Positions 1-7,455 of a stretch of DNA of 10,617 bases are shown piece after piece. Position 1 is the stretch's first letter. Each line of letters starts with the position of its first letter. The notes under the pieces were generated by a model that was not told the origin of the DNA, did not search any database, and was given only the letters and a program-made list of their open reading frames with translations. The stretch spans positions 1-10,617 of the forward strand of contig CAYOHY010000058.1 in the NCBI GenBank assembly GCA_964403885.1, read 5' to 3'. A program made the translations under genes and the position numbers. Origin of the DNA: CAYOHY01 sp964403885. GTDB lineage: Bacteria > Actinomycetota > Coriobacteriia > Anaerosomatales > PHET01.

Positions 1-449
1 CCCTCCAGGCGACCCGCGCCGCGGTCGAGGAGGGCATCGTCGCCGGCGGTGGCGTCGCCCTCGTTGACGCCGTCGCTTCGCTCGACGGCATCACCTGCGA
101 CGACGCCGATGAGATGGTGGGCGTGAACATCATCCGCAAGGCGCTCGTCGAGCCGCTCAAGACCATCGCCGGCAACGCCGGCTTCGAGGGCTCCGTCGTT
201 GTGGAGAAGGTCCGCGCCGAGGGCAAGAAGGGCTACGGCCTCAACAGCGCCAACGGCGAGTACGGCGACCTCATGACCATGGGCGTCATCGACCCGGTCA
301 AGGTTGCGCGCACCGCGCTCCAGAACGCCGCTTCGATCGCCGCGCTGATCCTCATCACCGAGGCTGCGGTCAACGACGCCCCGGTCAAGGATGATGGCGG
401 CGCTGCCGCCGCCATGGCCGGCATGGGCGGTATGGGCGGCATGATGTAG
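1..449 (+). CDS. groEL: Chaperonin GroEL (Hsp60), C-terminal part, 5' truncated
   Basis: This is the last 148 residues of the 60-kDa chaperonin, the ATP-driven double-ring foldase of the cytosol. The reading frame runs from base 3, so the gene begins outside the window. The first visible residues (LQATRAAVEEGIVAGGGVAL) match the stretch just after the catalytic Asp398 of E. coli GroEL and include the Gly-rich nucleotide loop. Downstream, VIDPVKV corresponds to the equatorial nucleotide-contacting region around Asp495 of E. coli. The protein ends in a Gly/Met-rich tail (GMGGMGGMM), the flexible C-terminus that projects into the cavity in typical GroELs. The visible part covers the second halves of the intermediate and equatorial domains and shows no frameshift. 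A strong hairpin follows 37 bp after the stop, so groEL ends its transcription unit here. No groES is visible in the window. Confidence 0.98.
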   Translation, partial: LQATRAAVEEGIVAGGGVALVDAVASLDGITCDDADEMVGVNIIRKALVEPLKTIAGNAGFEGSVVVEKVRAEGKKGYGLNSANGEYGDLMTMGVIDPVKVARTALQNAASIAALILITEAAVNDAPVKDDGGAAAAMAGMGGMGGMM

Positions 450-486
450 CCTCGGCTACCTCAGCACCCGGTATTCGGCTTCACAC

Positions 487-528
487 GCAGGCCCCGGCTC
501 TCGCAGCCGGGGCCTGCTGTCGTCTTCG
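487..528 (+). terminator. Intrinsic terminator of groEL
   Basis: A perfect 13-bp GC-rich inverted repeat (left arm 487-499, right arm 505-517) has a 5-nt loop. It is followed by a T-rich but interrupted run (TGTCGTCTTCGTC). It lies 37 bp after the groEL stop and before the next gene's ribosome-binding site. The T-tract is weak, as is common in GC-rich genomes, but stem strength and position make termination likely. Confidence 0.85.
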
Positions 529-597
529 TCACACTCACTGCGCGGGGTTCTGCCGGCACTGGCAGGGTGTGTGCTTCAATGAGGTGTCGTCGCGTTT

Positions 598-603
598 GGG
601 AGG
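598..603 (+). promoter_or_regulatory. Ribosome-binding site that sets the protease start at 608
   Basis: GGGAGG lies 4 nt before the ATG at 608. An in-frame GTG at 569 would add 13 residues ahead of the signal peptide and has no comparable site upstream. From 608 the protein begins directly with a basic N-region and hydrophobic core, so 608 is preferred. Confidence 0.75.
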
Positions 604-607
604 TTCG

Positions 608-3154
608 ATGCGGGTACGGTACCTGGTTCCGGTGATCGTGTGGCTCGTCGCTGCGGCGGCGCTCGCATCGCCTGCGGTCGCGATGGAGCCCCCTGCTCGC
701 GGGGAGCTCGCGCGCTACGCATCTGACGGCACGCTCGACTCGCGCGAGGCGCGGGCCGACGCCCTCGGCAACTCACGGCTCGATGAGGGGTTCGTGGCCG
801 CAGCACGCGCACGGACGTCGGCCGCGCAGGGTGCGAGCACGCTGCCGGCCCCGCCGCCGGGTGCCTATGCGGCCCTTCCTTCGGTTGGCTCACCCAGGGT
901 GCTCGCACTGTGTATCGACTTCAGCGACTACCCCGCGTACAACTCCACCGCCACGATCTTGGCGAGGCTCAACGGCGCGCAGAACCCCGGTGACACCACC
1001 TATCCCTACGAGAGCCTCAGGGCCTACTACCAGCGCTCTTCGTACGGCAAGCTCGACGTGCAGGCCGATGTCTTGGGGTGGTACCGGCCCGCAGCGCCGC
1101 GCTCGGCGATGACGACCACCACGGCCGGCCGCGAGAACCTCATCAAGCAAGCGCTCCAGTACTACGACGCGCGCGGCGTGGATCTTTCGCGCTACGACAA
1201 CGACGGCAACGGGCAGATCGACTACCTGATGGTGTTCTGGTCCGGCCCCGATGACGGGTGGGGCAACTTCTGGTGGGGCTACTACACCGGGTGGTGGCAG
1301 ACGCCGGCCGTCAACATCGACGGCGTGGGCGTCGACATGTACTCCTGGCAGTGGGAGAGCAGGAAGAACTCCTCGGGCCAGTGGACGGCGTTCTCGCCGC
1401 GCACCGTCATCCACGAGACGGGGCACTCGCTGGGCCTGCCGGACTACTACGACTACGACGTGAACACGGGGCCCGACGGCGGCCTTGGCTACTACGACAT
1501 GATGGACGCCTCGATCGGCGACCACAACGCGTTCAGCAAGTGGCTGCTGGGGTGGGTGACCCCCACGGCGGTGACCACATACTCGCCGACGGCCAAGCTG
1601 CGCCCCAGCGGCACGTATCCCGACGCGCTCGTGGTGATGCCGGACGCCAACGCCTCGAATCCGTTCTCTGAGTACTTCATCGTCCAGAACCGGCAGAAGG
1701 CCGGAAACGATGACGAGTCGATGATGCGCTACTACGGGTGGTACGGCATCGCCGTGTGGCACGTGGACGCGCGCCTCGATTCGTCAGGCTGGGACTTCCT
1801 GTCCGACAACTCACGCACCGCCCACAAGCTGCTCGCGCTCGAGCAGGCCGACGGCCTGGGCCAGATCGAGGCGTCCGACAACGGCATCGTCGACTCCGGC
1901 GACTTCTGGAAGGCCGGCCAGTCCTTCGACGCCGTCTCTGTACCGTCCAGTGCTCGCTACGACGGGGGCGCCAGTTCGGTGAAGTTGGACGGCTTCGTTC
2001 CGGGTACCGAGGCCACCGTGCGTGCGCTCATCGAGGGCGCCGGCGACACCATCGCGCCGGTCACCACCGCCACGGTCGATGCCGCTTGGCACAACACTGC
2101 GGTCACGGTCCCGCTTCAGGGCTTCGACGCGGGAACCGGCGTGGCGTCCACGTGGTACAGCGTCGACTACGGCCCCTGGACCCAAGGTGTCTCGGCGCAG
2201 GTCGCAGCGCCTGCGGACGGCTCCGGCGACGGCACGCACAGCGTGCGGTTCTACTCGATCGACGGCGCGGGCAACACCGAGGCCGCGCGTCAGGTGTCGG
2301 TCCGGATCGACACGACGGCACCGGTCACGAAGCCGGGCGCGCTGAGCGCTGACGGGTCGACCGTGGTCATCCCGCTGTCGGCGACCGACGCGCACTCGGG
2401 TGTCGCAAGCACCTCATGGCGAGTCGACGCGGGCGCGTGGACGTCAGGGACGGTCGCGTCCGCATCGGCAGACACCACGCACGTCGTGCAGTATCGCTCG
2501 GTCGATCGCGCGGGCAACCTTGAGTCGGCCGGCTCGGTCACCGTGGGTGGCGCGGCACAGGCGGTGTCCATCGCGCTTCCGGCCACGCTGGTGACGCCGT
2601 ACTCGGCGGGTTCATTGGCGGGCACCATCACGGCCGGCGGAGTGCCCGTCTCGGGCGCGAAGGTGTCGCTGGAGCGGTCGGGCGACGCGGTGACGTGGAC
2701 GGTCGCGAACAGCGGTGTGATCGCCGACGCCGCGGGCCGATTCAGCTTCCCGCTCTCGGCGACGAGCAAGACGCTCTATCGCGTTCGCTACGCGCCCGGC
2801 GCGCTCGCTGACATCGTGGGGACCACGGTGACCGTGATGCCCAAGGCGCTGCTGTCGACCCCGTCGGCACCCACCGCGATCTCACGCACCAAGGCGTTCA
2901 TCGCCACCGGAACGCTCAAGCCGAGACACGCCGTCGGGACGTACCCGGTCAAGATCCAGTGCTTCCGCTACGAGGGCGGCACGTGGGTGCTGCGCAAGAC
3001 GGTGCTGGCCAAGGCTTCCGGGACGGGCTCGTATTCGACCTACTCAGGCAAGGTGTGGTTGCCGTACGCGGGTCGGTGGAAGATCCGCGCGCTGCACGCC
3101 GACACGGGTCACGCCGCGACCTACACGGCCACGCGGGCCCTGACCGTCAGGTAG
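608..3154 (+). CDS. Secreted M6-family (immune inhibitor A-like) zinc metalloprotease with C-terminal Ig-like domains
   Basis: This predicted exported endopeptidase has 848 residues from ATG 608. Residues 1-25 form a Sec signal peptide: basic MRVR, a hydrophobic core, and an AVA cleavage motif. A prodomain-like stretch runs to about residue 95. The catalytic domain (about 96-475) carries the zinc site H269-E270-x-x-H273 within HETGHSLGLPD, with D279 in the HExxHxxGxxD arrangement seen in M6 peptidases. It also has a candidate Met-turn at YYDMMD (M298/M299) and a DxDxNGxxD calcium-type loop at D197-D205. Two homologous beta-sandwich repeats follow (about 482-567 and 570-645), marked by the repeated SxDxAGN motif. 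A further Ig-like module (about 652-745) and a C-terminal beta-rich domain (about 752-848) complete the protein. There is no LPXTG motif or C-terminal membrane anchor, so it is probably released or held non-covalently. Its substrate is unknown. Family assignment is strong; the Ig-like boundaries are approximate. The stop overlaps the convergent glycosyltransferase by 8 bp. Confidence 0.93.
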   Translation: MRVRYLVPVIVWLVAAAALASPAVAMEPPARGELARYASDGTLDSREARADALGNSRLDEGFVAAARARTSAAQGASTLPAPPPGAYAALPSVGSPRVLALCIDFSDYPAYNSTATILARLNGAQNPGDTTYPYESLRAYYQRSSYGKLDVQADVLGWYRPAAPRSAMTTTTAGRENLIKQALQYYDARGVDLSRYDNDGNGQIDYLMVFWSGPDDGWGNFWWGYYTGWWQTPAVNIDGVGVDMYSWQWESRKNSSGQWTAFSPRTVIHETGHSLGLPDYYDYDVNTGPDGGLGYYDMMDASIGDHNAFSKWLLGWVTPTAVTTYSPTAKLRPSGTYPDALVVMPDANASNPFSEYFIVQNRQKAGNDDESMMRYYGWYGIAVWHVDARLDSSGWDFLSDNSRTAHKLLALEQADGLGQIEASDNGIVDSGDFWKAGQSFDAVSVPSSARYDGGASSVKLDGFVPGTEATVRALIEGAGDTIAPVTTATVDAAWHNTAVTVPLQGFDAGTGVASTWYSVDYGPWTQGVSAQVAAPADGSGDGTHSVRFYSIDGAGNTEAARQVSVRIDTTAPVTKPGALSADGSTVVIPLSATDAHSGVASTSWRVDAGAWTSGTVASASADTTHVVQYRSVDRAGNLESAGSVTVGGAAQAVSIALPATLVTPYSAGSLAGTITAGGVPVSGAKVSLERSGDAVTWTVANSGVIADAAGRFSFPLSATSKTLYRVRYAPGALADIVGTTVTVMPKALLSTPSAPTAISRTKAFIATGTLKPRHAVGTYPVKIQCFRYEGGTWVLRKTVLAKASGTGSYSTYSGKVWLPYAGRWKIRALHADTGHAATYTATRALTVR

Positions 3155-4277
3155 TCGAAACCACCGACTCGTAGAGTGCGGCGAGGCGCGCGGCGCTCTC
3201 GGTGATGTCGTGTGCGGCGGCGACGTCGAGCGCGCCTTCTCGTAGCTGCGCGTGCAGTGAGTCATCGCACGCGAGGGCGCACAGCGCGTCCGAGAGCTCA
3301 GCGGCGTCCTCGGAGCACAGCAGGCCGGAGACGCGATCGGTCACGATCTCGCCCACGCCGGGTGAGCGCACGCCCACCACCGGAAGTCCCGCCGCGCATG
3401 CCTCGACCACGACGAGCGGGTAGATCTCGCTCACCGATGCCGTCACGAACGCATCCGCCGCCGCCAGCACCCCCGGAACCTCCGAGTACGGCATCATGCC
3501 CAGGAATCGCACGCGGTCATCGAGCCCCGCATCGCTCACGATCGTTCGCGCCAGGTCGTTGGCCGGCCCGTCGCCGATGAGAGCGAGCGCGAGACGGGGG
3601 TCCGCGGCCGCCGCCCGGGTGAACGACTCGAGGAGCAGGCCGATGTTCTTCTCGTGCGCGATCCTGCCCACGTACGCGAGCAGGAACGCATCCTCGGCGA
3701 TTCCGAGAGACTCGCGGGTCACCGGCGACTGCGGGCTGAGGAACGGCGCGGTGTCGATCGCATTGGGCAGTACAACGGTCCGCTCGGCGGGCACGCCGAA
3801 GCCCGCGAGCCAGTGTGAGATCTCGGCTGATGGCGAGATGGTGAGGCTTGCGCGCGAGCCGAGCCACGTGAGGTAGGTGCGGATCGCCGAGTGGCGGATG
3901 GCGCTGGGAATCCAGCCCGCGTAGGTGTCGGAGTACAGGTCGTAGCGGGTGTGGTTGGTGAAGACGGTGGGTGCGCCGCTCGACCGTGCGGCGAGAAAGC
4001 TCGCGAACGGATGGTGGGCGTGGGCCACGTCGAGCGTGCGGATGATGCCGCGGGCCTCGCGAGACAGTCCGAGCGAGACGTTCCAGCCGGTGTCGCCGTA
4101 GGGCAGGGCGGGAGAGCGCACCACGCGGGGCTCGATGTCGTCGTGGTCGCTGTCGCCCCAGGTGAAGAGCCAGACCTCATGACCGGCATCCTCGAGCGCA
4201 CGCTTGTACAGGCTGATGTGGTTGGTCACGCCGCTCACGTGCGGCAGATACATGTCGGCGAACATCCCGATGCGCAT
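3147..4277 (-). CDS. GT4-family glycosyltransferase (probable glycolipid synthase)
   Basis: This retaining GT-B glycosyltransferase has 376 residues. The N-terminal acceptor domain (about 1-185) starts with MRIGMFADMYLPHVSGV, the typical GT4 opening with a flexible Gly-containing loop. The C-terminal nucleotide-sugar domain (about 195-376) has the phosphate-binding segment YVGRIAHEKN (R205, K210) and the E-x7-E donor motif (E284 and E292 in SEIYPLVVVEA). No signal peptide or membrane helix is visible, so it is probably a peripheral enzyme on the cytosolic face of the membrane. Its ATG overlaps the stop of the upstream UgtP-like gene by one base (TGATG). It has only a weak Shine-Dalgarno sequence, which suggests translational coupling. 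Being paired with a diacylglycerol glycosyltransferase-like gene, it most plausibly adds a hexose to diacylglycerol or a glycolipid. A phosphatidylinositol-mannoside or exopolysaccharide role cannot be excluded. The family is certain; the substrate is inferred. Confidence 0.9.
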   Translation of the reverse strand: MRIGMFADMYLPHVSGVTNHISLYKRALEDAGHEVWLFTWGDSDHDDIEPRVVRSPALPYGDTGWNVSLGLSREARGIIRTLDVAHAHHPFASFLAARSSGAPTVFTNHTRYDLYSDTYAGWIPSAIRHSAIRTYLTWLGSRASLTISPSAEISHWLAGFGVPAERTVVLPNAIDTAPFLSPQSPVTRESLGIAEDAFLLAYVGRIAHEKNIGLLLESFTRAAAADPRLALALIGDGPANDLARTIVSDAGLDDRVRFLGMMPYSEVPGVLAAADAFVTASVSEIYPLVVVEACAAGLPVVGVRSPGVGEIVTDRVSGLLCSEDAAELSDALCALACDDSLHAQLREGALDVAAAHDITESAARLAALYESVVSTT

Positions 4278-5443
4278 CAGCGCTCACTCGCTTCATCGGC
4301 GACTCCCGCGAGCGCCAGAACGCGGGCGGCGATGTCGGATGCGGCGAACGGCCGGCCGAGGGCGTGCGCGCGCTGCCGCATGCGGCCGAGCCGCTTGGGG
4401 GCAGAGATCGCCCGGCGCGCCATCTCCGCGAGCTGGCGCGGGTCCTCGGCGAACAGGGCCGCCTCGGCGGTGGTGAGGGCGTGCGCGTTGGCGCTCTCCT
4501 GTCCCGCAGCCGGCCCCACGAGCACGAGCGGCAGCTCCATGTCGATGCACTCGGCGCACACGAGTCCGCCGGGCTTGGCGAGCGCGAGGTCGGCGGCGGC
4601 CATCAGGGGTGCCATGTGCTCGACGTAGCCCAGCAGGTGCACGTTGGTGGTACCAAAGCCCATCGAGCGCGACTTGAGCTCTCGTTCGAACTCCTTGTCC
4701 TTGCCGGTGACCACCGCGAGCGAGACGCCGGGCATCGAGGCGAGCGCGGGCAGCGACACCGCCAGCGCCTCCTTGAAGTGCGCGTAGGGTCCGGGCATCG
4801 ACGAGCCTGCCAGGGCGAGTATCACGCGGTCGTTCTCGGGGAGCCCGAAGTGGGCGCGTGCAGCGCGGCGGTCATACTCGAGCGTGAACTGCGGGCGCAC
4901 GGGGATGCCGGTGACCGCGACGCCCTTGGTGGCGTGTCCTCGGCGGGCGAGCTCATCGGCGGAGATCGCGTCGGCGGCGCAGAAGAGGGCGACGCCGTCG
5001 CGAGGCCACACGCCGTGCACGCCGAAGTCGGTGGCGACGCACACGACGGCGGTGTCGACCCGGCCCTTGCGCACGGCGCGGGCGGCGAGCAGCGCGGGCA
5101 GCGCGTGCGTGCACACGATGGCCGCAGGCCGTGTCTCGACCAGGTGATCCGTGAAGCGCCTGAACACGAGGGAGAGCAGGGGCATCCCCAGGAAGCGGGC
5201 GATGCCGCCAAACGTCGCCGAGCGCCAGATCGCGTCGTAAAGCCTCGCCCCGGGCCCGGTGAACGCACCGGTCAGGCTGTCGCCGGAGGGGCGGATCGAG
5301 CCGTAGCTCAAAGCGTCCACCACACGCACTGCGACACGCTCGCCACCTGCGGCTTCAAGCTCGCGCGCGACCGCCTCGGCCGCGATGCGGTGACCCGAGC
5401 CTATCGCCGCGTGCGCGACCACGATGGAGGTGGGGGATGCCAT
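4277..5443 (-). CDS. UgtP/MGDG synthase-like GT28 glycosyltransferase
   Basis: This GT-B enzyme has 388 residues and resembles monogalactosyldiacylglycerol synthase and the processive diacylglycerol glucosyltransferase UgtP. The family transfers a hexose from a UDP-sugar to diacylglycerol, giving membrane glycolipids and lipoteichoic-acid anchors. The MGDG-synthase N-domain (about 1-170) has GSGH (15-18) in the first loop and the TDFGVHGVW motif (138-146, with H143). TGIPV (178-182) marks the linker. The GT28 C-domain (about 200-380) has the donor-site signature KPGGL (290-294), E298 and GQESANA (314-320). No membrane helix is evident; association with the membrane is typically through basic and hydrophobic patches. 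The start is supported by the conserved beta-strand at residues 5-10 and by a -10 element immediately upstream, although there is no Shine-Dalgarno sequence. It is the first gene of a two-gene unit with the GT4 enzyme. The exact sugar and product are not determined. Confidence 0.92.
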   Translation of the reverse strand: MASPTSIVVAHAAIGSGHRIAAEAVARELEAAGGERVAVRVVDALSYGSIRPSGDSLTGAFTGPGARLYDAIWRSATFGGIARFLGMPLLSLVFRRFTDHLVETRPAAIVCTHALPALLAARAVRKGRVDTAVVCVATDFGVHGVWPRDGVALFCAADAISADELARRGHATKGVAVTGIPVRPQFTLEYDRRAARAHFGLPENDRVILALAGSSMPGPYAHFKEALAVSLPALASMPGVSLAVVTGKDKEFERELKSRSMGFGTTNVHLLGYVEHMAPLMAAADLALAKPGGLVCAECIDMELPLVLVGPAAGQESANAHALTTAEAALFAEDPRQLAEMARRAISAPKRLGRMRQRAHALGRPFAASDIAARVLALAGVADEASER

Positions 5444-5450
5444 GGGTGGT

Positions 5451-5456
5451 ACTATA
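5451..5456 (-). promoter_or_regulatory. Candidate -10 element for a leaderless glycosyltransferase transcript
   Basis: On the minus strand, TATAGT ends 7 nt before the ATG at 5443. A normal -10 to +1 distance puts the start point at 5443-5444, the start codon itself. No Shine-Dalgarno sequence precedes the ATG, which agrees with leaderless transcription, common in actinobacteria. No good -35 hexamer is seen at 16-18 bp. Confidence 0.5.
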
Positions 5457-5497
5457 CAGCAGTCCTTGAGGGCTCATTCACCCTCTGACCTGCTGTA
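5455..5497. repeat. Imperfect palindrome in the divergent intergenic region
   Basis: An 8-bp perfect inverted repeat (TACAGCAG at 5455-5462, CTGCTGTA at 5490-5497) encloses a second, nearly concentric 5-bp inverted repeat (GAGGG at 5468-5472, CCCTC at 5481-5485). The structure fills most of the 67-bp gap between two divergent genes. It overlaps the minus-strand -10 element at one end and touches the ychF ribosome-binding site at the other. It could be an operator for a dimeric or tetrameric regulator, or, in the ychF mRNA, a hairpin next to the ribosome-binding site. Confidence 0.55.
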
Positions 5498-5502
5498 AGG
5501 AG
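5496..5502 (+). promoter_or_regulatory. Ribosome-binding site for the ychF GTG start
   Basis: TAAGGAG lies 8 nt before the GTG at 5511. This site decides the start: the next residues, ALSIGIVGLPNVGKST, are the conserved N-terminus of YchF, so an unusual start codon is used rather than a downstream ATG. Confidence 0.85.
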
Positions 5503-5510
5503 TCTTTCGC

Positions 5511-6575
<1,065 letters not shown>

Positions 6576-6578
6576 CGC

Positions 6579-7430
6579 GTGCTCACAGCAGTCACAGCCA
6601 CCCTCGGCGCGGCCTTCTTTGGCTGCGCCGATTTTCTTGGCGGGTTCGCGAGCCGAAAGGCGCCTGCGCTGCTGGTCACCATCACCGCGCAGGCGACCGG
6701 CATCGCCATCCTGACTGTGGTCACGCTGATCATGCGACCGCAAAGCCCGTTCGACGTCCGCGCGCTGTGGGGCGTGGGCGCGGGGGTCTTGGGCGGCACC
6801 GGGGTCTTGGCGCTCTACGCCGGACTGGCCACCGGTCGCATGAGCGTGGTCGCGCCTGTCACCGCAGCGTTGTCGGGTGCGTTGCCGGCCGCGGTGGGCC
6901 TGTCCACCGGCGACACCCCCAGCACGGTCTCGATGGCAGGCATGGCGCTCGCGCTGGTCGCTGTGGTGATCGTGAGCTCCACGCCCGAGCCGGGCGAGGC
7001 GAGCATCGCGCCCGAGGCCTCGCGCAAGGCGCTCATGCTCGCCGTTGTCGCCGGCGTGGGCTTCGCGGGCTCGATCCTGTGCTTCTCGCGCACCCCGGCC
7101 GAGACGGGCATGGTACCGCTCGTGCTCTCACGCCTGACAGCAGTCACGATCTTCTCGGTGGCGGCGCTCATCCGCGGTATGCCGCTGCTGCCCGAGCGTG
7201 GAGCGCGGGGCTGGGCGGTGGGCACGGGGATGCTCGACTCGATGGCCAACGCGGCTCAGGTCACGGCGCTCAGGCTGGGACCGCTTGCGCTCGCCTCGGT
7301 GCTGGGTGCGCTCTATCCGGTCGCGACCGTCCTGCTCGCTCGGTTCGTGCTGCATGAGCATCTGCACGGGTGGCAGCGCGTAGGCATCGTGCTCGCGCTG
7401 ATCGCCGTGGTGATGTGCGCGTGGCCGTAG
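6579..7430 (+). CDS. DMT-superfamily EamA transporter
   Basis: This integral membrane protein has 283 residues and about ten hydrophobic segments (roughly 3-22, 30-51, 62-83, 87-108, 117-135, 150-170, 178-199, 209-228, 233-256, 265-281). They form two halves of five, the duplicated architecture of drug/metabolite transporters. The end of the second repeat, LYPVATVLLARFVLHEHLHGW, is the typical EamA signature, with an acidic residue in the last loop. Such proteins export or exchange small metabolites; the substrate cannot be read from the sequence. The GTG start lies 3 nt after the ychF stop with no Shine-Dalgarno sequence, so expression probably depends on translational coupling to ychF. There is no functional reason in the sequence for pairing with ychF. 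It converges with the amidase gene at a 25-bp gap in which I see no clear terminator. Confidence 0.9.
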   Translation: MLTAVTATLGAAFFGCADFLGGFASRKAPALLVTITAQATGIAILTVVTLIMRPQSPFDVRALWGVGAGVLGGTGVLALYAGLATGRMSVVAPVTAALSGALPAAVGLSTGDTPSTVSMAGMALALVAVVIVSSTPEPGEASIAPEASRKALMLAVVAGVGFAGSILCFSRTPAETGMVPLVLSRLTAVTIFSVAALIRGMPLLPERGARGWAVGTGMLDSMANAAQVTALRLGPLALASVLGALYPVATVLLARFVLHEHLHGWQRVGIVLALIAVVMCAWP

Positions 7431-7455
7431 GGCCTCGCCTCGGTCGCCTTGATGG

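Noticed and set aside
550..565. Small hairpin CTGCC/GGCAG upstream of the protease as a second terminator or operator
   Set aside because: It is a 5-bp stem in GC-rich DNA, well within chance, with no T-tract or dyad partner.
569..607. GTG at 569 as the start of the M6 protease
   Set aside because: It has no ribosome-binding site and would put 13 polar residues before the signal peptide; GGGAGG before ATG 608 is the better start.
3153..3169. Bidirectional terminator between the protease and GT4 genes
   Set aside because: The stem is only 5 bp (AGTCG/CGACT) with a 7-nt loop and no T-tract on either strand.
4364..5488. 374-residue plus-strand reading frame antisense to the UgtP-like gene
   Set aside because: It is a shadow frame: all diagnostic motifs (GSGH, KPGGL, GQE) are on the minus strand.
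7431..7455. Terminator in the convergent transporter/amidase gap
   Set aside because: Only a 4-bp GGCC self-complementary pair is visible; no stem of useful length and no T-tract.
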